Shown: positions 8,407-18,011, counted from the stretch's first letter. The stretch is 64,000 nt of DNA from Asticcacaulis sp. AND118 (GCF_020535245.1 NZ_CP084910.1:310001-374000), one strand, 5' to 3'. Notes: generated from the letters alone by a model not told the origin. Made by a program: numbers and translations.

Positions 8407-8474
8407 GTCGAACCTCATGGGGGTCAACAATGTTCTTTATATGTTCCCGTGGCGCGACGCAAGGCGGTGAGCGC

Positions 8475-9458
8475 CTACTTCTTACCCATCATGTCCATGA
8501 TGTTGAGGACGGCCGGGCCGAGAATGACGACGAACAGCACCGGCAGGAAGAAGACGATCATGGGCACGGTAAGCTGCGCCGGCAGGGCCGCGGCCTTCTT
8601 TTCCGCCGCCGAAAGGCGCAGTTCGCGGTTTTCCTTGGCCATGACGCGCAGCGCGGTGCCGAGCGGCGTGCCGTATTTTTCCGCCTGGATCATGGCCGTA
8701 CACACCGACTTGATCCCCGGATAGTTGGTGCGGCGCGCCAGCCCTTCATAGGCCATGCGACGTTCGGGCAGGTAAGACAGTTCGGCGACCAGCAGCGACA
8801 GCTCTTCGGCCAGTTCGATGGAGGCCGAGCCGATTTCCTGCGACACCTTCTGCAAGGCGGCTTCGATCGACATGCCCGCCTCGACGCAGATCAGCAGCAG
8901 GTCGAGCGCGTCGGGGAAGGCCGAGACGATCGAGGCGCGGCGCTTGGACGCCACATTGCTGATGTAGATGTTGGGCGCGTAATAGCCGGCGACGAACATG
9001 GCGACGCAGATCAGGATCTTGATATTGGGCGGCTGACCCAGATCGTTGATCACATAGATATAGAAGGTGGCGAACGCCCCCAGCACGAAGGGCATGAGGA
9101 GTCGGAAGAAGTAGAAGGTGGTGATCGGTTTGGGGCCGCGGAAGCCGGCCATCGCCAGCTTGTCGACCACCTTCGGGTCTTCGAGCAGTTTCTTGAGGTT
9201 CAGACGGTCGACGATGCGCTTGTACAGGCTTTCGTCGGTTTGACGCAGGCCGCTGTTCTGGCCCGGCTGGGTCATGTTCTGGCGGGCCTGACGGCGCAAC
9301 TCCTCGCGGCGCTGAGCCACGGCCTTCATGCGCTTGTCCAGTTGCTCGCCCGATATAGAGGAGCGCAGGAGCGTCAGCACGGTGAAGAAAACCAGCACGG
9401 CCACCGCCACGCTGATCAGGTTGGCCGGGTGCATGAGGGTGATGGCCAGTTCTTTCAT
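8475..9458 (-). CDS. cpaH: Flp pilus assembly inner-membrane protein CpaH (TadC)
   Basis: A 327-residue integral membrane protein of the T2SS F / TadC family. It has an N-terminal helix (ANLISVAVAVLVFFTVLTLL), a pair of helices around residues 105-160, the family signature FPDALDLLLICVEAGMSIEAAL and a C-terminal hydrophobic segment. With CpaG it forms the platform on which the CpaF ATPase drives pilin assembly. ATG 9458 follows an AGGTGG site and lies 8 bases after the cpaG stop. It is the last gene of the cpa run. Confidence 0.92.
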   Translation of the reverse strand: MKELAITLMHPANLISVAVAVLVFFTVLTLLRSSISGEQLDKRMKAVAQRREELRRQARQNMTQPGQNSGLRQTDESLYKRIVDRLNLKKLLEDPKVVDKLAMAGFRGPKPITTFYFFRLLMPFVLGAFATFYIYVINDLGQPPNIKILICVAMFVAGYYAPNIYISNVASKRRASIVSAFPDALDLLLICVEAGMSIEAALQKVSQEIGSASIELAEELSLLVAELSYLPERRMAYEGLARRTNYPGIKSVCTAMIQAEKYGTPLGTALRVMAKENRELRLSAAEKKAAALPAQLTVPMIVFFLPVLFVVILGPAVLNIMDMMGKK

Positions 9459-9466
9459 GCCACCAC

Positions 9467-10444
9467 CTAAAATTTGAAGTTGATCATGTTGCGCATCATC
9501 AGGATGCCGAACAACATCCAGATGGCGCCGCCGACGATCAGGATATTGCCGCGCGGATCGCTGATCAGCGTGCCCATATAGCCCGGATTGGTCATGTAGA
9601 TCAGGACGCCGACGCCCGGCGGCAGCACGCCGATAATGGTGGCCGAAGCAATGGCTTCCGACGACAGCGCCTTGATCTTTTCGCGCATCATGCGCCGCGA
9701 ACGCAGCACGTTCGACAGGTTGCCCAGGGCTTCGGCGAGGTTGCCGCCGGTCTTCTGCTGGATGGCGATGACGATGGTGAAGAAGCGCAGTTCCGGCGTC
9801 GGCATACGCTCGCACATCTTTTCAAGCGCCAGATCGAGCGTCATACCCACGGCGATGTTCTCGTTGAGACGCTGGAACTCCGGCCCCAGCGGCGCGGGCA
9901 GTTCCTTGGCGATGATCTTAAGGCCGTCGTGCACCGGCAGGCCCGACTTGATGCCGCGCACCAGAATGTCGATGGCGTCCGGGAAGTTGGCGGTGAACTT
10001 GGCGATGCGGCGCTTGGCGAGAAAGCCCAGCCACCAGCGCGGCGCGCCATAAGCGAAAGCGAAACCCGCGCCGAGACCGGCCAGGGGCAGGCGGCTGAGG
10101 ACCATCACGGCGATGCCGGCGATCACGCCGAGCGCGACCGACCAGATCCAGAAGGTTTTCACATTGGGCGTCAGCCCGGCGTGCTGCATGCGCGCGGTCA
10201 ACGACAGGCGGGCCTTGCGCTCGCGCTGCTCGGATTCCTTGAGTTGCAGCATGATCTGCTTGCGGCGTTCTTCCGGGGTTTTGCTGGCCGCCGCCCTCTG
10301 GCCCTTGCGGCGCGGGGCGCCGGCGCTGACCGCAATGGCCTGCGCGCGCTTGGCCGCGACTTCGGACGCGCCGCCGCCGGTCAGGACGAAGCCGACCGAG
10401 GCCAGGATCACGAAGCTGAGGAAGGCGATAAGGAAGAACATCAT
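9467..10444 (-). CDS. cpaG: Flp pilus assembly inner-membrane protein CpaG (TadB)
   Basis: A 325-residue T2SS F-domain protein and partner of CpaH in the pilus platform. It has an N-terminal helix, a basic cytoplasmic stretch rich in Lys/Arg (residues about 40-95), paired helices around 105-145, the signature FPDAIDILVRGIKSGLPVHDGL and a C-terminal pair of helices. Two adjacent ATGs (10444 and 10441) are possible. A dispersed palindrome fills the gap to cpaF, unusually for this otherwise tight cluster. Confidence 0.92.
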   Translation of the reverse strand: MMFFLIAFLSFVILASVGFVLTGGGASEVAAKRAQAIAVSAGAPRRKGQRAAASKTPEERRKQIMLQLKESEQRERKARLSLTARMQHAGLTPNVKTFWIWSVALGVIAGIAVMVLSRLPLAGLGAGFAFAYGAPRWWLGFLAKRRIAKFTANFPDAIDILVRGIKSGLPVHDGLKIIAKELPAPLGPEFQRLNENIAVGMTLDLALEKMCERMPTPELRFFTIVIAIQQKTGGNLAEALGNLSNVLRSRRMMREKIKALSSEAIASATIIGVLPPGVGVLIYMTNPGYMGTLISDPRGNILIVGGAIWMLFGILMMRNMINFKF

Positions 10445-10449
10445 GACAT

Positions 10450-10500
10450 TTTACTCGCGCAATTTTGCCCGAAAACCGCTTCACACTTTTCGGATTGCGC
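10450..10500 (-). repeat. Dispersed ~50-bp palindrome, copy 2, between cpaF and cpaG
   Basis: Read on the minus strand it starts GCGCAATCCGAAAAGTGTG and ends with TTGCGCGAGTAAA, matching the copy inside the carboxylesterase at 52017. It occupies almost the whole 60-base cpaF-cpaG spacer. Confidence 0.8.
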
Positions 10501-10504
10501 TATG

Positions 10505-12130
10505 CTACTCCGCCGCATCCAGCGCCTCCGCCAGTTCGCGCTCAAGGCCGTAATAGCGGGCGCGATCCCAGAAGCGCGGACGGCCGATGCCGGTCGAACG
10601 GTGACGCCCGACGATCTTGCCCTGCTTGTCTTCGCCCTCGATCTCGTACAGGAACAGGTCCTGCGTGATGATGACGTCGCCTTCGAGGCCCAGCACTTCG
10701 GTGATGTGGGTGATGCGGCGAGAGCCATCACGTAGACGTGCGGCCTGCACGATGATGTCGACCGAGCCGACGATCATTTCGCGGATGGTGCGCGACGGCA
10801 GGCCGTAGCCGCCCATGGTGATCATCGATTCCAGACGCGAAATGGCTTCGCGCGGCGAGTTGGCGTGCAGCGTGCCCATTGAGCCGTCGTGGCCGGTGTT
10901 CATGGCCTGCAGGAGGTCGAAGGCCTCCGGGCCACGGACTTCGCCGACGATGATGCGTTCGGGACGCATCCGCAGACAGTTCTTGACCAGATCGCGCATG
11001 GTGATCGAGCCCTGGCCTTCGAGGTTCGGCGGACGGGTTTCGAGACGCACCACGTGCGGCTGCTGAAGTTGCAGTTCGGCGGCGTCTTCGCAGGTGATGA
11101 CGCGCTCGGTCGGGTCGATGAAGGCGGTCATGGTGTTGAGCAGGGTCGTCTTGCCCGAACCCGTACCGCCGGAGATCAGCACGTTGCAGCGCGAGGCCCC
11201 GATGACGCCCAGCACGCGCGCCCCTTCCGGGCTGATGGAGCCGAACTCCACCAGGTTGCGCATGGTCAGCTTGTCCTTTTTGAACTTACGAATGGTCAGC
11301 GTCGGACCATCCAGCGCCAGCGGCGGCGCGATGACGTTGACGCGCGAACCGTCGGGCAGGCGGGCGTCGCAGATGGGCGAGCTTTCGTCGACGCGGCGGC
11401 CGACCTGCGACACGATGCGCTGACAGATATTCATCAACTGCCCATTGTCGCGGAAGCGCACATTGGTCAGTTGCACCTTGCCGTTGACTTCGATGAAGAC
11501 GCGGCCCGCGCCGTTGACCATGATGTCGGCGATATCGTCGCGCGCCAGCAGCGGCTCCAGCGGCCCGTAGCCCAGAACGTCGTTGATGATGTCCTGAACC
11601 AGCGCGTCCTGTTCGACGATGGACATGGAGACGTTTTTGATCGTCACCAGTTCCGAAACGATGTCGCGGATTTCCTCCGACGCCGCTTTCTGATCGAGTT
11701 GCGCCAGTTGCGACAGGTCGATGGTGTTCAGAAGGGCGTTGAAGATCGCCGTCTTGGTGGCGTGGTAATAGTCGGACTGCTCGCGGACGATTTCGGTGAC
11801 CGCCTGCGCCTTGTGCATCTGGTCGATGCCGGCGGACAGCTTGCTGGCCTTGGCCGCGGGCTTGTCGGCGGTGCGGCGTTCGGGTTCGGCGGGGCGCGCG
11901 GCTTCCGCGACGCCCTGGGGCCGCGTGGCGATGTCGCCGGCGGCCTTGGCCGGTGGCGGGGCACCTTTAATTTCCTGAGGCTTTTCAGCGGAAGGATTGG
12001 CGCCGCCGCTGAGCGCCTGCGGGCGCATCTGGGCCGCGGCCTGCGCACCCGGCGACGGCGCAGCCGTCCGCGGGGCCGCACTCGGGCCGGTCGGCTTGCC
12101 GGAAGGATCCGTGGGGCGCTTACCGAACAC
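10505..12130 (-). CDS. cpaF: Flp pilus assembly ATPase CpaF (TadA)
   Basis: A 541-residue secretion ATPase of the T2SE/VirB11 superfamily that powers Flp pilus extension and probably retraction. A low-complexity Pro/Ala-rich leader of about 110 residues precedes the conserved core. The Walker A motif [12 protein letters not shown] lies near residue 320, followed by the Asp box ([11 protein letters not shown]) and Walker B/His box ([17 protein letters not shown]). It belongs to the cpaA-H run and begins 8 bases after cpaE. Confidence 0.95.
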   Translation of the reverse strand: MFGKRPTDPSGKPTGPSAAPRTAAPSPGAQAAAQMRPQALSGGANPSAEKPQEIKGAPPPAKAAGDIATRPQGVAEAARPAEPERRTADKPAAKASKLSAGIDQMHKAQAVTEIVREQSDYYHATKTAIFNALLNTIDLSQLAQLDQKAASEEIRDIVSELVTIKNVSMSIVEQDALVQDIINDVLGYGPLEPLLARDDIADIMVNGAGRVFIEVNGKVQLTNVRFRDNGQLMNICQRIVSQVGRRVDESSPICDARLPDGSRVNVIAPPLALDGPTLTIRKFKKDKLTMRNLVEFGSISPEGARVLGVIGASRCNVLISGGTGSGKTTLLNTMTAFIDPTERVITCEDAAELQLQQPHVVRLETRPPNLEGQGSITMRDLVKNCLRMRPERIIVGEVRGPEAFDLLQAMNTGHDGSMGTLHANSPREAISRLESMITMGGYGLPSRTIREMIVGSVDIIVQAARLRDGSRRITHITEVLGLEGDVIITQDLFLYEIEGEDKQGKIVGRHRSTGIGRPRFWDRARYYGLERELAEALDAAE

Positions 12131-12138
12131 CTATGGCC

Positions 12139-13584
12139 TCACTTCTTCTTCGGAAAAAACTTGCCGAGAAGCGAGGCCGAACCGGCCTTCTTCTTCGGCT
12201 CCGGCGTGCGGCCGGTGATGGCCGCCGTCAGGGACAGCAGGGCTTCGTGGGTCTTGGAACCCGGCGCGCATTCGGCGATCATCTGACCGTTATTGGCGGC
12301 CTGACCAAAGGTTTTGGCGTCGAAGGCTATGGTGCAGGACGGGGCGATGCCCAGCGCGGCGGTGAAGTCCTTGACCGGGATTTCCGGACGGCCCGGCATA
12401 TCGACCTGATTGAGGACGATGCGCGGCGGATTGTCGTTCGGGCGGAAGGATTTGAGCAGCTCGATCAGGTTCTTGGCGTTGCGCAGGGACGCCAGATCAG
12501 GCGTCGCCACGATCACCACCTCGTCGGCGGCGATCAGCGATTTCTTCAGCCAGGGCGTCCAGATGTGCGGCAGGTCCATCACGATGAAGGGCGCGACCGA
12601 GCGCACCTTGCGCGTCACTTCCTCGAAGGCGTCTTCGTCGGCCAGATAGTCCTGATCGAGCGAGGCGGGCGCCGAGAACAGCGACAGGCGCTCGGTGCAG
12701 CGCGTCAGCATACGGTCGAGCAGCACCGGGTCGAGGCGGTCCGGCTCGTTCAGCGCGTCGGCCATGCCCTGCAACGGATCCTGATTGAAGTCGAGACCGG
12801 CGGTGCCGAAGGGCAGGTCGTAGTCGGCGATGACCGTATTGGCCTGCATGGATTCGGACAGGGCGTGGGCGAAATTGTGCGCCAGCACCGACGAACCAGC
12901 GCCGCCGCGCGCGCCGATAAAGGCGATGGCGCGGCCGACGAACGGGGTTTCCGGATCGTTGAACAGGGTGGCGATGGATTTGATCAGTTGCAGCGGCTTG
13001 ACCGGCGCGACCAGATATTCCGACACGCCCTGACGGATCAGTTCGCGGTACAGCGAGATGTCGTTATGCGCGCCGATGACCACGACTTTGGTGTTGGCGT
13101 CGCAGACCTCGGCCAGACGGCCCAACTGATCCAGAAGGCCGTGGGCCTGCTGGTGCGATTCGACGATCAGCAGAGACGGGGTCGGCTCGTGCTGATAGGC
13201 GGCGATGGCCTCTTCGATGCCGCCGCGGCGGACGAGGGACTGCGCGCGCGCCATGCGGCGGTCCAGCGCCGCCGTGTCGCAGGCGTGCAGCGTGGTTTCG
13301 GCGTCCGGGAAGAAGTGGATGCCGATGCGCGGGATAGACACCGCGCCCAGTTCGTCGCCCAGCAGTTCGGCGGCGCCCGTTTCACCGGGCACGAAGCTGG
13401 CGGGGGTCAGGGCCTGACGTTGCAGGCCCTCCTGCGGTGTCAGGAGATCGAAGCCGTCTTCGGGCAGGTCCTCGAACGGATCTCCCAGATCGAGCGCGTC
13501 CGCCGCCTCGTAATTCTGCGTGAAGCCGTCGTCGGCGTCGTCAAAGCTGTCGAAAGGATCGGTCTGTCGGGTGTTGGCTGACAT
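12139..13584 (-). CDS. cpaE: Flp pilus polar localisation / MinD-like protein CpaE (TadZ)
   Basis: A 481-residue protein with an atypical receiver-like N-terminal half and a ParA/MinD-like C-terminal half. The deviant P-loop reads GARGGAGSS, without the usual Lys, which is common in this family as I know it. Downstream, VMDLPHIWTPW and VIVATPDLASLRNAKNL fit the fold. CpaE/TadZ proteins direct pilus assembly to the cell pole. I chose ATG 13584. A GTG at 13596 overlaps the cpaD stop (GTGA) and would add four residues. The Lys-rich C-terminus (FFPKKK) is basic. Confidence 0.92.
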   Translation of the reverse strand: MSANTRQTDPFDSFDDADDGFTQNYEAADALDLGDPFEDLPEDGFDLLTPQEGLQRQALTPASFVPGETGAAELLGDELGAVSIPRIGIHFFPDAETTLHACDTAALDRRMARAQSLVRRGGIEEAIAAYQHEPTPSLLIVESHQQAHGLLDQLGRLAEVCDANTKVVVIGAHNDISLYRELIRQGVSEYLVAPVKPLQLIKSIATLFNDPETPFVGRAIAFIGARGGAGSSVLAHNFAHALSESMQANTVIADYDLPFGTAGLDFNQDPLQGMADALNEPDRLDPVLLDRMLTRCTERLSLFSAPASLDQDYLADEDAFEEVTRKVRSVAPFIVMDLPHIWTPWLKKSLIAADEVVIVATPDLASLRNAKNLIELLKSFRPNDNPPRIVLNQVDMPGRPEIPVKDFTAALGIAPSCTIAFDAKTFGQAANNGQMIAECAPGSKTHEALLSLTAAITGRTPEPKKKAGSASLLGKFFPKKK

Positions 13585-13592
13585 GGACGGAC

Positions 13593-14273
13593 TCACTGAA
13601 TGACCTTGGCGATATTGCTCTTGGCAGCCTCATCCTTGGCTGCCGAGGTCACCTCGCCCTTGCGATACTTGTCGATGATGATGGTGCGTCGGCCCGCGTC
13701 GCCGGGGATATACGGCTCCGGGCTGTGGATGTCGCGCGGATCGTCGATCTGCGCGGCCAGATTGGCGTTCACGGCGCAGCCCATGTTTTGCGGGGCGACA
13801 TTGTGGCGGGTCGCGGCGATGTTTTCCCAGTCGAGATTGCACTGCGGCACCACGGCCCGGTACTCATGGGTGATCAGGCTGACCACGTCGGCGGGCTGGG
13901 CCTGAGAGGTGCTGGCCGAAATAGAGTGCGTACTGACCTGATGCGCTTCCAGATAGAGCCGGATGGCGTCGCCGGTGCGCTGGGCATCGGGCGTGCTGGC
14001 CGTGACGATGCCGATATCGACCGGGCCGCCGCCGTTCCAGGTGGCCTTCAGCGCCACCTGATCCAGCGCGCGGCGCTGATTGTCCGACAGGCCGCTGCCG
14101 GCGTGGATCTTGAAATGCAGGGCGTCGGTGCGCGTTTCGGTCGACATGGGATAGTGGTCGAGCGGCGTCGGCGCATTGGCCTGAAAAGACGGCGGATCGT
14201 TACTCATGCAGCCGGCCAGAACCGAGGTGCCTAAGAGGAGGACGGCGATACGAAGTGCGGTCGGATGGTTCAT
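13593..14273 (-). CDS. cpaD: Flp pilus outer-membrane lipoprotein CpaD
   Basis: A 226-residue predicted lipoprotein: a short hydrophobic signal ends in the lipobox LAGC, with Cys at residue 22. The body carries the CpaD family layout, including HYPMSTETRTDALHF and CAVNANLAAQIDDPRD. CpaD acts as a pilotin or partner of the CpaC secretin in the outer membrane. Its stop overlaps the possible GTG start of cpaE, and it follows cpaC after 11 bases. Confidence 0.9.
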   Translation of the reverse strand: MNHPTALRIAVLLLGTSVLAGCMSNDPPSFQANAPTPLDHYPMSTETRTDALHFKIHAGSGLSDNQRRALDQVALKATWNGGGPVDIGIVTASTPDAQRTGDAIRLYLEAHQVSTHSISASTSQAQPADVVSLITHEYRAVVPQCNLDWENIAATRHNVAPQNMGCAVNANLAAQIDDPRDIHSPEPYIPGDAGRRTIIIDKYRKGEVTSAAKDEAAKSNIAKVIQ

Positions 14274-14284
14274 GTGCCTTGTCC

Positions 14285-15742
14285 CTATTCGATCACATAG
14301 CCGATGGGAGCCTGATAGCTGCCGGCGGGCGGTGGCGTCTCGGCCATCTCGCCACGACTGCGGCGGACGGCCTTGTTGATGCGGCCGAGGAAGACGGTTT
14401 CAAGATCGCCAGCGGCCTGGAAGCCGTCGGCGGGCGTCTGGAAGACGGAGGGATTCTTGGCCGACACGATATACGGGGTGACGATCACCACCAGTTCGGT
14501 CTGCTGATCAAGGAAGTCGCGCGAGCGGAACAGCGCGCCGAGGACGGGCATGGTCGCCATGCCGGGCAGGGCGTCGACGGTCTGCTTGTACTTCGACTGC
14601 AGCATGCCGGCGATCATGAGCGAGCCGCCGGAGGGCAACTCGACCGTGGTTTCGGCGCGGCGCACCGACAGGGCCGGCAGGGTGAAGTCCGTGTCGAGCT
14701 GGAAAGCGCCGGAATTGGTGATTTCCGACACCTCGGTATTCAGCTTCAGCGAGATGGTGCCGTTCGACAGAACGACGGGGGTGAAGCCGAGACCGACGCC
14801 GTAGGTCTTGAATTCGACGGTAATGCGGCCGGTGGCGTCGCGGGCCACGGGAATGGGAAATTCACCGCCGACCAGGAATTTGGCGGCTTCGCCGGATACG
14901 GCGGTCAGGTTGGGTTCGGCTAGGGTGCGGGTCAGGCCGACGCGCTCGAAGGCCTGAAGCGAGGCCGCCAGATAGCGGTCGGTATAGCCGATCTGCATAC
15001 CGCCCAGCGAGCGGCCGTTGGTGCCGTAGGTCGGCGTATTCTGAACGCCGTACTGCACTTCGCCGGTGGCGCCGCTCAGCCCGTTGAAATTGAAGCCGAG
15101 CTGCTTGATCGAGGACTTCTCGATCTCGACGATGCGGACCTTCAGGCTGACCTGATCCTTGCCGGCGATGGCCAGCATGTTAATGATGTTGTCCGGTTTC
15201 TCGGCAAAGGCGATGGCCAGACGCTGGATGGCTTCGGATTCCGAGGCATTGGCCACCACACCCGACAGGATGATGTAGCCGTTGACGGTCTGCACCTCGA
15301 CATCCGACTGCGGATAGAGCTGATGCACCGTGTCCGACAACTGGTCGGTGGAGACGCCGACGCGGATTTGAAGATTGAGGATCTGACGGCCGGCCCCGTC
15401 GAAGAAGATGGCGTCGGACTGACCCGCCGCCACGCCCAGCACGAAGACGCGGCGTGGCGTACGCAGGACAGTGTCCGCGGCGGCCGGGTTCGACACGAAG
15501 ACGTCGGCGGCGTCCACCGGCAGGTCGATGACCGCCGAGCGTCCCTTGGCGATGTTGAGCACCTGGGTGCGCACGCCCGAAGTCTGCGTCTGGACCTTCA
15601 TGCCGCCAGTCGCGGCGTACGGTTTGGGGGCCGCCTGAACGCCGGCAGCCGCCAGTGTGCTGAGCAGCAGGCCGGCGGCGAGAGCGGGGAGGCGTTTGTG
15701 AAGCCGTGTCATGGAAGGACGTCTCTTCATGAAATCTCTCAT
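14285..15742 (-). CDS. cpaC: Flp pilus secretin CpaC (RcpA)
   Basis: A 485-residue outer-membrane secretin. After a signal peptide (LPALAAGLLLSTLAAAGVQAA) come an N-terminal pilus domain (RSAVIDLPVDAADVFVSNPA), a BON-like segment and the secretin domain, with VSGEAAKFLVGGEFPIPV and LPSGGSLMIAGML. It forms the channel through which the Flp pilus leaves the cell. ATG 15742 overlaps the cpaB stop (ATGA), which supports that start, and ATGs at 15730 and 15712 are alternatives. Confidence 0.93.
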   Translation of the reverse strand: MRDFMKRRPSMTRLHKRLPALAAGLLLSTLAAAGVQAAPKPYAATGGMKVQTQTSGVRTQVLNIAKGRSAVIDLPVDAADVFVSNPAAADTVLRTPRRVFVLGVAAGQSDAIFFDGAGRQILNLQIRVGVSTDQLSDTVHQLYPQSDVEVQTVNGYIILSGVVANASESEAIQRLAIAFAEKPDNIINMLAIAGKDQVSLKVRIVEIEKSSIKQLGFNFNGLSGATGEVQYGVQNTPTYGTNGRSLGGMQIGYTDRYLAASLQAFERVGLTRTLAEPNLTAVSGEAAKFLVGGEFPIPVARDATGRITVEFKTYGVGLGFTPVVLSNGTISLKLNTEVSEITNSGAFQLDTDFTLPALSVRRAETTVELPSGGSLMIAGMLQSKYKQTVDALPGMATMPVLGALFRSRDFLDQQTELVVIVTPYIVSAKNPSVFQTPADGFQAAGDLETVFLGRINKAVRRSRGEMAETPPPAGSYQAPIGYVIE

Positions 15743-16653
15743 CGGGTCACCGGCACGTCCGTGCCCTGCCCGTTGCGATAGACGACCACCTTGTTTCCGG
15801 TGGCGACAGCCGTGGGTCCGACGCGGCCCGAAGGCCCGCCGATATCGGCATAGGAACGGAGCATCAGCGACAGCGGCCCCTGCGCCTTGGCCTGAGCCAG
15901 GGCCTCGCCGTCTTCGGGGCGCAGCTCCAGCGTGGCGGTGGCGCCGATGACCGAGGGCTGATCTGACTTGGCTTCGACCGTCTGATCGACGGCCAGCACC
16001 TTGACGTTGCGCAGGACCGGGCGGGCGATGTGGGTCGACTGACCGTTGTTCTGGACTTCGCTCGACACCAGAATATCGACGCGGTCGCCGGGCAGGATGA
16101 AGCCGCCCGCCGTGCTTTCGACGCTCACCGGCACGGCCATGGCGCGCATGCCGGGAGCCAGCATCACGGCCATGAAGCCGCCAGCGTCGGCACGGACGAC
16201 CTTGCGGGCGATGATGGGCTCGTTCGGCAGGATGTCTTCGCGGACGACGCCCCCCAGAACGGCGTCCATGCCGCGCGTCGGGTTAAGCGCCTTGTCGGCG
16301 GCGTCGGCGACCTGAGCCGCGCCGTTTTCGACGGTCTTGTCCAGCGCCTTGTCCTCGCTCGACTTCGCCTCGGCAGGCGCAACCGGCGTGATGGGACGGT
16401 CGGTGAAATAGGCTTCGTTGATGCTGTCTTCGGGCCAGGCCTTCCAGGCCAGGTCGGCTTCGGAGATGCGCTCGCCGATCTTGAGGTGGCGGGCAGCGAC
16501 CAGAACCTTGGCGGTGGGCGCTTCGACGGTAACCTTCTGCGAAGCATTGGCGTCGGCCGCGCCGTTGCCGCCGATCATGCCGCGCACAACCAGCGCCAGC
16601 AACAGCGCCGCGACCGCGGCGATGCCGATTACGACATAACGTGACGCCTTCAT
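15739..16653 (-). CDS. cpaB: Flp pilus assembly protein CpaB (RcpC)
   Basis: A 304-residue periplasmic protein anchored by one N-terminal helix (YVVIGIAAVAALLLALVVRGM). A SAF domain follows (KVLVAARHLKIGERISEADLAWKAWP is split across it) and then the RcpC/CpaB domain, ending PVSVESTAGGFILPGDRVDI. It is thought to support the secretin in the periplasm. The Ala-rich insert between the SAF halves is about 60 residues. It overlaps cpaC by four bases and is separated from cpaA by 277 bases holding repeats. Confidence 0.9.
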   Translation of the reverse strand: MKASRYVVIGIAAVAALLLALVVRGMIGGNGAADANASQKVTVEAPTAKVLVAARHLKIGERISEADLAWKAWPEDSINEAYFTDRPITPVAPAEAKSSEDKALDKTVENGAAQVADAADKALNPTRGMDAVLGGVVREDILPNEPIIARKVVRADAGGFMAVMLAPGMRAMAVPVSVESTAGGFILPGDRVDILVSSEVQNNGQSTHIARPVLRNVKVLAVDQTVEAKSDQPSVIGATATLELRPEDGEALAQAKAQGPLSLMLRSYADIGGPSGRVGPTAVATGNKVVVYRNGQGTDVPVTR

Positions 16654-16930
16654 GGAGGTTCCCCTTACAAAGCCCCCGGCGGCGTTCTGGCGCGCGCGGA
16701 TAGCCGGTCAATTGGCAATTGCGGGGAATCTTGGCTTAACGGTGGTTAACGCCAGCCTAAGAAACGCGCGGGGCGGGCAAATTTATGAAAATCAGGCATT
16801 TGAACGCTTAACGCGCATCCCGATCCGACGGGATCGGCATAGCGCTTAACGTTTTTATTTTGCCGCGCATTTGATTCCCCAAACCGCTGCGCACTTTTTG
16901 GACGCGCTCTGGCGTGCACCCGGTTCGCGC
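16654..16930. other. cpaA-cpaB intergenic region with two palindromes
   Basis: The 277-base gap contains a GCTTAACGGTGGTTAACG motif near 16735, a hairpin near 16805-16850 (CCGATCC/GGATCGG framed by two GCTTAACG copies) and copy 3 of the dispersed palindrome. It may contain a separate promoter for cpaB-H. No gene is visible. Confidence 0.5.
16862..16909 (-). repeat. Dispersed ~50-bp palindrome, copy 3 (diverged)
   Basis: On the minus strand it reads GCGCGTCCAAAAAGTGCGC, then AGCGGTTTGGGG and ATGCGCGGC, matching the outer and inner arms of the other copies with several changes. Confidence 0.65.
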
Positions 16931-17446
16931 TTACCCGACGGACCTGGTGAGCAGCGGCCACAGGTCACCGTAGGGAATCGCCAGAAAACCGCCCGCGCAG
17001 ATGGCCACGCCGTAGGGTATGTCGCCTTTGGGCTTGAGCAGGGTCTGGAGCCATTGCGGCAGGGAAGGGGTGTAGATCTGGAGATATTGACGCGCCACGA
17101 CCAGCAGTACGGTGAAAACGCCGCCGGCTATGGCTGTGTAGATAAGGAAAACCAGCGCGCCGGTCGGATCGAACCACAGGGCGGCGGCGGCCATCAGCTT
17201 GGCGTCCCCCCCGCCGATGACCCGAAAGGCAAAGGCGGTGAAGCCGATCACCAGGCCGGCGAAGCCGATGCCGGTATGTTGAAGGATGACGAGAGGCGGG
17301 AGACCTAACAGCAGAGCCGTTGGAAAGAAGGCGACGGCCAGTATCAGGCACAGCCGGTTCGGAATCAGCATCGACTTGAGGTCGCTGAACGCCGCCCAGA
17401 CGAGACAGGCGGGATAGGTCAGGGCGAAGAGGAGGGGTATCAGCAT
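16931..17446 (-). CDS. cpaA: Prepilin peptidase CpaA (TadV)
   Basis: A 171-residue polytopic aspartyl protease that removes the leader from Flp pilins. Both catalytic aspartates are present: D22 in FSDLKSMLIPN and D81 in the GGGDAK motif. About six hydrophobic segments fit the family. As usual for CpaA/TadV it lacks the N-methylase half of type IV PilD. It lies directly downstream of the three pilin genes and their terminator. Confidence 0.93.
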   Translation of the reverse strand: MLIPLLFALTYPACLVWAAFSDLKSMLIPNRLCLILAVAFFPTALLLGLPPLVILQHTGIGFAGLVIGFTAFAFRVIGGGDAKLMAAAALWFDPTGALVFLIYTAIAGGVFTVLLVVARQYLQIYTPSLPQWLQTLLKPKGDIPYGVAICAGGFLAIPYGDLWPLLTRSVG

Positions 17447-17532
17447 GGACCGCGACGTCTGAAGTAATTTCCAAGCGCCAGCGCTAACCGGATATGCTGA
17501 ATAAAGCGTGAAGCTCAGGGGCAGGGGGATAA

Positions 17533-17565
17533 CGGAAAACGCCGCAGACCTTGGCCTGCGGCGTT
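17533..17565 (-). terminator. Terminator after the third pilin gene
   Basis: AACGCCGCAG pairs with CTGCGGCGTT (10 bp), followed on the minus strand by TTTTCC. It separates the pilin transcript from cpaA. Confidence 0.75.
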
Positions 17566-17590
17566 CGAAACTTATAAACGCGTACTGAAC

Positions 17591-17764
17591 TTAGCTGGTC
17601 TTCTTCAGCGTCGTGCCGATATTGGTGAAGGCCGTGTTCAGGTCACCGCTGAGCATGCCCATGACGGACACGAGGGCGACGGCGATAAGGGCGGCGATCA
17701 GGCCGTATTCGATGGCGGTGGCGCCCGATTCGTCTTTGATGAAAGTGTTGAGCAGCTTGGTCAT
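17591..17764 (-). CDS. pilA: Flp-type pilin, third in array (57 aa)
   Basis: The product is a 57-residue Flp/Fap pilin. A basic leader ends at G14, and the predicted mature protein begins ATAIEYGLIA with the invariant Glu at mature position 5. A hydrophobic helix continues to about residue 36. It differs from the first pilin at 9 of 57 positions, and residues 10-38 are identical. The end KKTS is shared. An AGAGGA ribosome-binding site precedes the ATG. Its length keeps it below usual ORF cut-offs. Confidence 0.9.
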   Translation of the reverse strand: MTKLLNTFIKDESGATAIEYGLIAALIAVALVSVMGMLSGDLNTAFTNIGTTLKKTS

Positions 17765-17791
17765 ATTCTAAGTCCTCTGTTCTGGATGATT

Positions 17792-17965
17792 TTACTGAGC
17801 ACTGGTGAAGAACTGCGAGATGCGTGAAAACGCCGACGACAGTCCGTCCGTGACAAAGCCAAAACAAGCTACGCAGGCTATTGCCAGAAATACAGCAATA
17901 AGGCCGTACTCGATTGCGGTGGCGCCCCTCTCGTTTTTGATAAACTTTTTAAGGAGTGCGCGCAT
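17792..17965 (-). CDS. Divergent Flp-type pilin, second in array (57 aa)
   Basis: Also exactly 57 residues, starting MRALLKKFIKNERG and carrying the same processing site (G14 then ATAIEYGLIA). The helix is different: it reads VFLAIACVACFGFV, with cysteines at 31 and 34. The C-terminus is DGLSSAFSRISQFFTSAQ in place of the KKTS tail. An AAGAGG ribosome-binding site is correctly spaced. It could be a minor or tip pilin or a regulator of assembly, but its role is inferred only from position and motif. It lies 27 bases before the third pilin. Confidence 0.85.
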   Translation of the reverse strand: MRALLKKFIKNERGATAIEYGLIAVFLAIACVACFGFVTDGLSSAFSRISQFFTSAQ

Positions 17966-17985
17966 ATCAGGCCTCTTAAGAAATT

Positions 17986-18011
17986 CGCCGCAGGCCTATC
18001 GACCTGCGGCG
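17986..18011 (-). terminator. Strong hairpin between first and second pilin genes
   Basis: CGCCGCAGG and CCTGCGGCG form a 9-bp perfect stem 20 bases after the first pilin stop, followed on the minus strand by AATTTC. With no long T tract it is likely a partial terminator or 3' stabiliser that raises the amount of the first pilin relative to the others. Confidence 0.6.

Noticed and set aside
10445-10504. cpaF-cpaG hairpin considered as a terminator
   Set aside because: There is no T run and the sequence matches the dispersed palindrome, so I list it as a repeat.
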